A DNA stretch of 64,000 nucleotides, taken from the NCBI GenBank assembly GCA_036268875.1, contig DATATI010000041.1:1-64000 (forward strand), given 5' to 3'. A model generated the notes under the pieces. It ran no database searches, had not been told where the DNA came from, and worked only from the letters and a program-made list of their open reading frames with translations. Position numbers and translations under genes: made by a program. Source of the stretch: Polyangia bacterium. Its GTDB lineage: Bacteria; Myxococcota_A; Polyangia; Fen-1088. How positions within the stretch are numbered: the first letter of the stretch is position 1; every line of letters begins with the position of its first letter. Positions 59,131 to 64,000 of the stretch are shown here, piece after piece.

Positions 59131-59655
59131 CGCGATTTGCCACAGGATAGCAGGCTCAAGTGCGGCAGCCTATCGATCTGCTGCCCACGCCGGAGCAACC
59201 GTCGACCGTGAACGGGGTGGAACCCCCCCGTACGCCGCGCCAGCGCATGGTCGGCGACACGCGCTCTCGACGGAGCGGATCAAATCGGTTCGGCGCGATG
59301 GGCCTCGCACATGTGTATTCGCGCTGAGGGTGCGTGGGCCCAACTTGCGGGCTGACCGCAGATCCGAGACAGGAGCCATCGTCGCCACTGGCAACGAGCG
59401 AACTGCTGGATGATGACGTAGCCGGGAGGCTGGCCAGGATGGTGGTCGTTAGAGTGGTGCTCGGCATCGCCGGTCGCTGATTCTCTGCTCGAAAGGTCCT
59501 GGTCAGTGTGAAGGCGACATCTCCAGCACAGCCATGCGAACGGCAAGTTCTCCTCAGGATGTTGCTGATCCATCAAGTCCCAATTCTGCCCCACCCGAGC
59601 GCGACAGTCCGTCGCGATCCTTGAACAGCACCGATCTTGGCCGCCTCATGATCGC
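59131..59655. other. Gap with no recognisable gene
   Basis: About 525 bp. Open frames on both strands exist but have no coding signature, no recognisable domain, and no ribosome site. One minus-strand frame (59156-59467) starts with a Ser-rich run like a lipoprotein linker but has no signal peptide. No promoter of note was found for the Cys-rich gene. Confidence 0.5.
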
Positions 59656-60126
59656 GTGGCGGCGGCACCGATCGGGCGCACTGACGGGCTGGGCCACACG
59701 ATTCCGGGCTCGAAGCCGCTGACGAGTGCCGAGCGCGCCGAGGGCACGCGTCTGAGGCTCAGCCGGCGCAGTCGGAAGACCCGCCCACGCAAGCGCGGCG
59801 ATTGCGCTGACGGCCCCGGCCGTGCCCCGAGGTCAGTTGCGGCTACCACCTTTTCGTCGACGTCAAAGAGTTCTCCGGCAGGCTGCAACTGAACTTCCCG
59901 GAGCGCGAGGTCGACGAGATGACCGAGAACTGGGTACGGCCACCTCCGCCCCGAACTCATCCGCGTGTCCGACCTGCCGACGATGGACATCGACCTTTCG
60001 CGCGAGGGCGCTGACGTGATAGACCTTGCCGCCGCCCGCCGGGAAGGTAGTGCAGCCGGGTACGTGTCGGGTGCAGACGATATTGACGAGACCGGAGAAA
60101 ATGGCGTAAGTACGCACCGCACTTAG
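59656..60126 (+). pseudogene. Myxobacterial 'GPRPCP' Cys-containing protein, frameshifted and lacking its HTH end
   Basis: A GTG at 59656 starts 'MAAAPIGRTDGLGHTIPG' and reaches 'RKTRPRKRGDCADGP'. One base must be added near 59815-59820 to continue as 'RPCPEVSCGYHLFVDVKE' and 'FSGRLQLNFPEREVDEMTEN', and one removed near 59932 to reach 'GHLRPELIRVSDLPTMDIDL' and the stop at 60126. I recall a family of small delta-proteobacterial proteins with the form ECVDGPRPCPFVSC-x-YHL-x-LDV ... LNFPD-x-E-W-E-M, where a sigma-factor-like HTH ('TLEEVG...TRERIRQVE') follows; here that HTH is missing and a different tail is found. The slips are in C and G runs. It ends six bases before the tRNA. Confidence 0.5.
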
Positions 60127-60131
60127 TAATT

Positions 60132-60204
<73 letters not shown>

Positions 60205-60232
60205 CCGTCTTCTTTGCGCTTGAGGTGACGAT

Positions 60233-63022
60233 ATGTCCGCTCGCGTGCCGGATTCGACGCCCCGTTCGCCGTTCGTGCCCGATGAGTTCTGGACGCAGGA
60301 GATGGCCTTCGTGGCCAGGCGGCGCAACCTACCCAGCGACGCGCCGGCGTCCCCGCCGAAGAATCTGATCGGCCTGGCCCTGTCAGGCGGCGGGATCCGC
60401 AGCGCCACGGTGTCGCTGGGAATCCTGCAGGCGCTGGCCAAACGCGGGCGGCTGCGCTTCATCGACTATGTGTCCACGGCGTCGGGCGGTGGGTACATCG
60501 GCACCTTCCTGGGTGGGCTCTTCCAGCGCTGGTCGCCGTCGTCAGGCGACGACACCATCGCCTCCGACGATCCGCGCTGGACCCAGATCGAATCGGTGCT
60601 GAAGGAATCGCGCAGCCCACCGGTCGAATGGCTGCGCGAAAGCGGTCGCTATCTGGCGCCCAACGGCGCGGCGGATCTGTGGCTGTCGCTGGGCGTGGTG
60701 CTGCGCAATCTGATCGCCGTCCACGTGGTGCTGTCGACGCTGATCCTGGCGGCGTTTCTGCTGGGCAATGGCGCGCGTCGCGCGCTGACCTGGGTGGTCG
60801 AGCAGCTATCGGCGTCCAACGCGACGGTGCTTCAGGATCTGCTGGTCCGCCGTTCGTTCTGGTGGAGCCCGACCATTGTCATTGCGGCGCTGATGCTTTT
60901 GCTGTGGGTGATCCCGAACGGCATCGGGTACTGGCTGGTGCGGTCCGATCGCGGCGACGGCAAGACCGACAACGTCGACGCGTCCAGTCCGATCCTCACG
61001 CTGCTCGCCCTCATCGCCGCCGCGGTGGCCTGCGTAATTTCGTCGACCGCGGGCCTTGGGCTTTACCGCGGATCGTGGGCGCCGCCGCTGGGGATCGCGG
61101 TGGTTCTGGCCGCCAGCGGGTTCGCCTGGGCGAAGGCGGTGCAGGCCACTCGGGGCGCCTCCGAGGCGCGCAACCTGCTGACCTTGCGCTTGCGCACGGC
61201 GCTGATCGCCACCGTCGGGTTCACCGTCTTCGCATTGCTGGATTCGCTGGGACAGTCGATCTACGCGATCTGGTCCGACGGCAACGGCCTGCGCGGGGTG
61301 ACGGCCTGGGCGGGCGCTGGTTTTTCCGGCGTCGCGGCGATGGCCATGTTCCTGCAACGGGTAGCCGGCTCGGTCAGCGAGGGAACGGCGAAGAGCTTGC
61401 GCGTGCCGGCGCAGGTGCTGGCGCTGGTCACGGCTTTCGCGCTGTCGTCGATCATCTTGATCAGCCTGTCGGCGGCGGCACACGGCCTGACCTGGAAATG
61501 GTCGCGCGCCACAGATTGCGCCTGCACGTCGCCGCCGGGCAAAGCCCGCTACGAGATCGCCTTGCCCGACGGCAAAGCAGCCACCGTCCGCGATCCCGTC
61601 AGGGGTCCGGCCATCTGTCGGGTTCGGCCGGCCAGCGGCCACGGGCCGTCACACCTGTGCACGCCGCAGTACCTGAACCGGCGCTCGTATCTGTGGGCGC
61701 TGGGCGTGACGCTGCTTTTGACCGTGGCGTTCGGCCGCACCTATTCATTCGTCAACCGATCGTCGCTGTCGGCGATGTACGGTGCCCGGCTGGCGCGGGC
61801 GTATTTGGGCGCGTCCAATCCCATGCGCGACGATCCCAAGCGGCAGAACGTCACCGTGCAGGTCCCGGGCGACGAGCTGCCGCTGTCGGCGTACAAACCG
61901 CACGAGCGCGGCGGCCCGCTGCACATCATCAACGTCACGTTGAACGAGACCGTCGACGGGCGGTCGAACGTCGAGCAGAAAGATCGCAAGGGCATGGGCC
62001 TGGCGCTGGGTCCGGCGGGCGTCAGCGTCGGCGTTCACCATCACGCCACCTGGCAAGGTGAGACGCTGAAGGCAACAGAAGATCCAGGCACCGGCGATCG
62101 GGCGCGCTTTCGCGTTTTTCCCGAGCACGGGACCTTCAAGCCGCGGTCTCCGACGGTGGGGCAGTGGATGGCCATCTCGGGCGCTGCGGTGTCGACGGGT
62201 CTCGGCTCGCGCACCAGCGTGGGGTTGTCGCTGCTGGTCGGCCTGTTCAATTTTCGCCTGGGATATTGGTTTCAAAGCGGCGTGGACCCGACCAAGCGCG
62301 GGCCGGCGGCCGAGCGCGGACCGGGCGAGAGCGTGATCAGCCGGGCGTTCGCCTGGGCGCTGCCGGTGCAGTCGCATTTGTTGAATGAATTCTTGGCCCG
62401 CTTTCCCGGCACGGCGCGCGAAGACTGGTACTTGTCCGACGGCGGGCACTTCGAAAACACCGCGGCCTACGAGCTGGTGCGCCGCCGCTTGCCGCTGATC
62501 ATTCTGTGCGACAACGGCGCCGACACCGAGGGCGAACTGGGCGATCTGGGCAATTTCGTCCGCAAAGTGCGCACGGATTTCTCCGCCGAGGTGGTGTTCT
62601 TCGATCGCCCCGCCATCGACGAACTGGATCAAACCGTGGCGCGAGTGGCGGGCACGCTGGAGGAGATCGGTCTCGGGTCGTCGCCGTCAATGCCGGCGGG
62701 TGCCGGCGACAATCGTCCGCGCCGATATGCGGCGCTGGCCTGGATTCACTACGCCGACGGCGCGGCGTCGTCGCTGCTGCTGGTGGTTCACCCGGCGGTC
62801 AACGGCAGCGAACCGCTGGACGTGCGCAGCTATCAAAGAAGCCATCCGTCGTTCCCGCAAGAATCGACCGGCGATCAATTTTTCGACGACGCGCAGTGGG
62901 AAGCCTATCGCCGCCTGGGCGAGCACATCGGCATGCACCTGCTGGCGGCCATCGAGCCTGACCACAGCGAGGGCGATCCCGGCGACGGTTGGTGGCCAAG
63001 CCGTCTGCCGCGCCGGCCGTAA
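60233..63022 (+). CDS. Patatin-like phospholipase with multiple membrane segments
   Basis: 929 residues. The patatin start is 'LIGLALSGGGIRSATVSLGI' (oxyanion G-G-G-I-R), the nucleophile run 'DYVSTASGGGYIGTFLGG' has Ser in S-G-G, with Thr in place of the first Gly of G-x-S-x-G, as in a known membrane subtype, and the Asp of the dyad is in 'WYLSDGGHFENTAAYELV' (D-G-G). Between these lie about eight membrane helices (residues about 155-490), which is unlike soluble patatins, so the two catalytic parts may be joined by a membrane domain. It hydrolyses acyl esters of lipids in or near the inner membrane. The gene starts 28 bp after the tRNA. Confidence 0.85.
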   Translation: MSARVPDSTPRSPFVPDEFWTQEMAFVARRRNLPSDAPASPPKNLIGLALSGGGIRSATVSLGILQALAKRGRLRFIDYVSTASGGGYIGTFLGGLFQRWSPSSGDDTIASDDPRWTQIESVLKESRSPPVEWLRESGRYLAPNGAADLWLSLGVVLRNLIAVHVVLSTLILAAFLLGNGARRALTWVVEQLSASNATVLQDLLVRRSFWWSPTIVIAALMLLLWVIPNGIGYWLVRSDRGDGKTDNVDASSPILTLLALIAAAVACVISSTAGLGLYRGSWAPPLGIAVVLAASGFAWAKAVQATRGASEARNLLTLRLRTALIATVGFTVFALLDSLGQSIYAIWSDGNGLRGVTAWAGAGFSGVAAMAMFLQRVAGSVSEGTAKSLRVPAQVLALVTAFALSSIILISLSAAAHGLTWKWSRATDCACTSPPGKARYEIALPDGKAATVRDPVRGPAICRVRPASGHGPSHLCTPQYLNRRSYLWALGVTLLLTVAFGRTYSFVNRSSLSAMYGARLARAYLGASNPMRDDPKRQNVTVQVPGDELPLSAYKPHERGGPLHIINVTLNETVDGRSNVEQKDRKGMGLALGPAGVSVGVHHHATWQGETLKATEDPGTGDRARFRVFPEHGTFKPRSPTVGQWMAISGAAVSTGLGSRTSVGLSLLVGLFNFRLGYWFQSGVDPTKRGPAAERGPGESVISRAFAWALPVQSHLLNEFLARFPGTAREDWYLSDGGHFENTAAYELVRRRLPLIILCDNGADTEGELGDLGNFVRKVRTDFSAEVVFFDRPAIDELDQTVARVAGTLEEIGLGSSPSMPAGAGDNRPRRYAALAWIHYADGAASSLLLVVHPAVNGSEPLDVRSYQRSHPSFPQESTGDQFFDDAQWEAYRRLGEHIGMHLLAAIEPDHSEGDPGDGWWPSRLPRRP

Positions 63023-63057
63023 AGCAGGGCGGAGCGCAGGGCGCGGCGGCGATTGGA

Positions 63058-64000
63058 TCACTCGGGCTCGGGCGGGGGCGGCGGCAGCGGCGTGCCTTGC
63101 AAGCGGCGGATGCGGCGGTCACGCACCTCCAGCACCACGAAGTGATAGCCGGCGGTGTCGACGGAGTCGCCGGGAATGGGAAACTCTGCCAGCTGGGTCA
63201 GCACGAAGCCGCCCAGGGTTTCCACGTCAGGCGGCAGCGGCGGAAATTTCAGGCCCAGATCGCGCGCCGCCACGTCCAGGGTCAGGCGGCCGTCGGCTTC
63301 AAAGCTGCCGTCGGGGCGGCGAATCACCGGCGGGATCTCTTCGTGGTCCTGCTCGTCTTGAATTTCGCCGACCACTTCCTCGACGAGATCTTCGAAGGTC
63401 ACGATGCCGGTGAAGGCGTGGCCCGGGCCCAGGATGACGGCGATGTGGACGCGGCGGCGCTGGAACTCGCGCCGCAGCCATTCGAGGCGCGTGTCTTCCG
63501 AGGCGTAGATGGGCTCACGCACCAGGCGGCGCATGCTGTCGGGGCGATTGCCGGACGCCAGCGCGGCGACGATGTCTTTCAAGTGTACGTACCCGACCAC
63601 GCGATCGGTCACCGGCTCGACCAGCGGATAGCGCGTGTACTGGTTGGCGACGGCGATGCGCAGGTTGTCCTCGAAGGGACGGCCGGCCTCCAGCGTGACC
63701 ACGTCGCGCCGCAAGGTCATCACGTGGCGGGCCACGCGGTGGGTGTAGTCGAACACCCGGTCGATCAAGCGGCGCGCCCCCGGCTCCAGCTGCACGTGCT
63801 GCAGGACCAGGCGCAGCTCTTCCGGCGAGTGCAGCATCTCCGCTTCCGACGCGGGCGGCAGGCGCAGCAGTCGCAGCACCAGACCGGCGGCGCCTTTCAA
63901 CGTCCACACCACCGGGAAGGCCAGCACGTAGACCACCCGGAACGGAACCGCCGTCCACATCGCCACCGGTTCGGTCATCCGGATGGCCAGGCCCTTCGGC
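63058..64000 (-). CDS. CorC/HlyC-family CBS-domain protein, N-terminus outside the window
   Basis: The frame reaches the right edge without a start ('LAIRMTEPVAMWTAV' at the limit), 314 codons are visible. It begins with the last membrane helix of a DUF21/CNNM-type domain ('YVLAFPVVWTLKGAAGLVLR'), then two CBS units ('RRDVVTLEAGRPFEDNLRIA', 'VVGYVHLKDIVAALASGNRP', 'VHIAVILGPGHAFTGIVTFE') and the C-terminal transporter-associated domain (CorC_HlyC, 'DGRLTLDVAARDLGLKFPPL', 'VETLGGFVLTQLAEFPIPGD'). Members act in Mg2+/Co2+ efflux or membrane repair. It ends with a Pro/Glu tail. It faces the patatin gene, 35 bp from its stop. Confidence 0.88.
   Translation of the reverse strand, partial: PKGLAIRMTEPVAMWTAVPFRVVYVLAFPVVWTLKGAAGLVLRLLRLPPASEAEMLHSPEELRLVLQHVQLEPGARRLIDRVFDYTHRVARHVMTLRRDVVTLEAGRPFEDNLRIAVANQYTRYPLVEPVTDRVVGYVHLKDIVAALASGNRPDSMRRLVREPIYASEDTRLEWLRREFQRRRVHIAVILGPGHAFTGIVTFEDLVEEVVGEIQDEQDHEEIPPVIRRPDGSFEADGRLTLDVAARDLGLKFPPLPPDVETLGGFVLTQLAEFPIPGDSVDTAGYHFVVLEVRDRRIRRLQGTPLPPPPPEPE

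Overview
This is a 64 kb stretch of a high-GC bacterial chromosome that reads like a member of the Myxococcota (former Deltaproteobacteria). The basis is the gene content: a eukaryotic-like Ser/Thr kinase with C-terminal PEGA domains, many short lipoproteins whose lipobox is followed by a Gly/Ser/Ala-rich linker, an OmpA protein with thrombospondin-type Asp repeats, a PilR-like sigma-54 regulator, large sensor kinases, a DUF1501 pair with a CxxCH protein, and a Cys-rich surface lipoprotein. No phage, insertion sequence, CRISPR array or rRNA was found. One tRNA, tRNA-Phe(GAA), is present. I cannot name the species.

Layout. 0-1.1 kb: decayed material (a response-regulator remnant with two frameshifts and in-frame stops, and the C-terminal part of an outer-membrane barrel). 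1.1-4.4 kb: a solitary sugar-binding lipoprotein-type periplasmic protein with a LacI-type operator candidate, and a secreted phosphodiesterase. 4.6-9.0 kb: a lipid/envelope group (mannosyltransferase-like GT4, phosphatidylserine decarboxylase, class III aminotransferase, Mpo1/DUF962-like membrane protein). 9.2-13.7 kb: membrane protein, CPBP protease, metallophosphoesterase, VOC protein, lipoprotein. 13.7-19.3 kb: a tightly overlapping six-gene operon, FkbH / acyl carrier protein / MaoC / SDR / MBOAT / SGNH, which looks like a small acyl-group assembly and O-acyl transfer system. 19.4-23.5 kb: CxxCH protein, DUF1501 protein and a 2OG-Fe(II) oxygenase. 23.6-29.7 kb: SDR, isoaspartyl peptidase, hybrid kinase and two linker-type lipoproteins. 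29.9-33.6 kb: larB-larC (nickel-pincer cofactor) and a histidine kinase lacking its ATPase domain. 33.7-37.6 kb: small conserved proteins, a Cys-free glutaredoxin-like protein, a GH8 glycosidase lipoprotein and an EI24 membrane protein. 37.7-43.9 kb: Ser/Thr kinase, a methyltransferase-GT2 fusion, another methyltransferase and a lipoprotein. 43.9-50.5 kb: a minus-strand run of DAHP synthase, TlpA thioredoxin, MFS transporter, methyltransferase, PilR-like regulator, TPR protein and methyltransferase. 50.6-56.6 kb: an unusual protein with four DsbA-like domains, a small exported protein, a slipin, and the OmpA/TSP3 protein. 56.9-60.1 kb: a patch with two broken genes (ferritin-like, and a myxobacterial 'CxxGP-RPCP' zinc-like protein) around an intact Cys-rich lipoprotein. 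60.1-64 kb: tRNA-Phe, a membrane patatin-like lipase and the end of a CorC/HlyC-type CBS protein that runs off the window.

Taken together the window is dominated by cell-envelope functions: lipid head-group and acyl chemistry, glycosyl transfer, exported lipoproteins and thiol chemistry in the periplasm, with several sensory proteins. The most system-like pieces are the FkbH-ACP-MBOAT-SGNH operon, the lipid group at 4.6-9.0 kb and the tetra-DsbA protein. All function calls rest on motif reading only; no database search was run.
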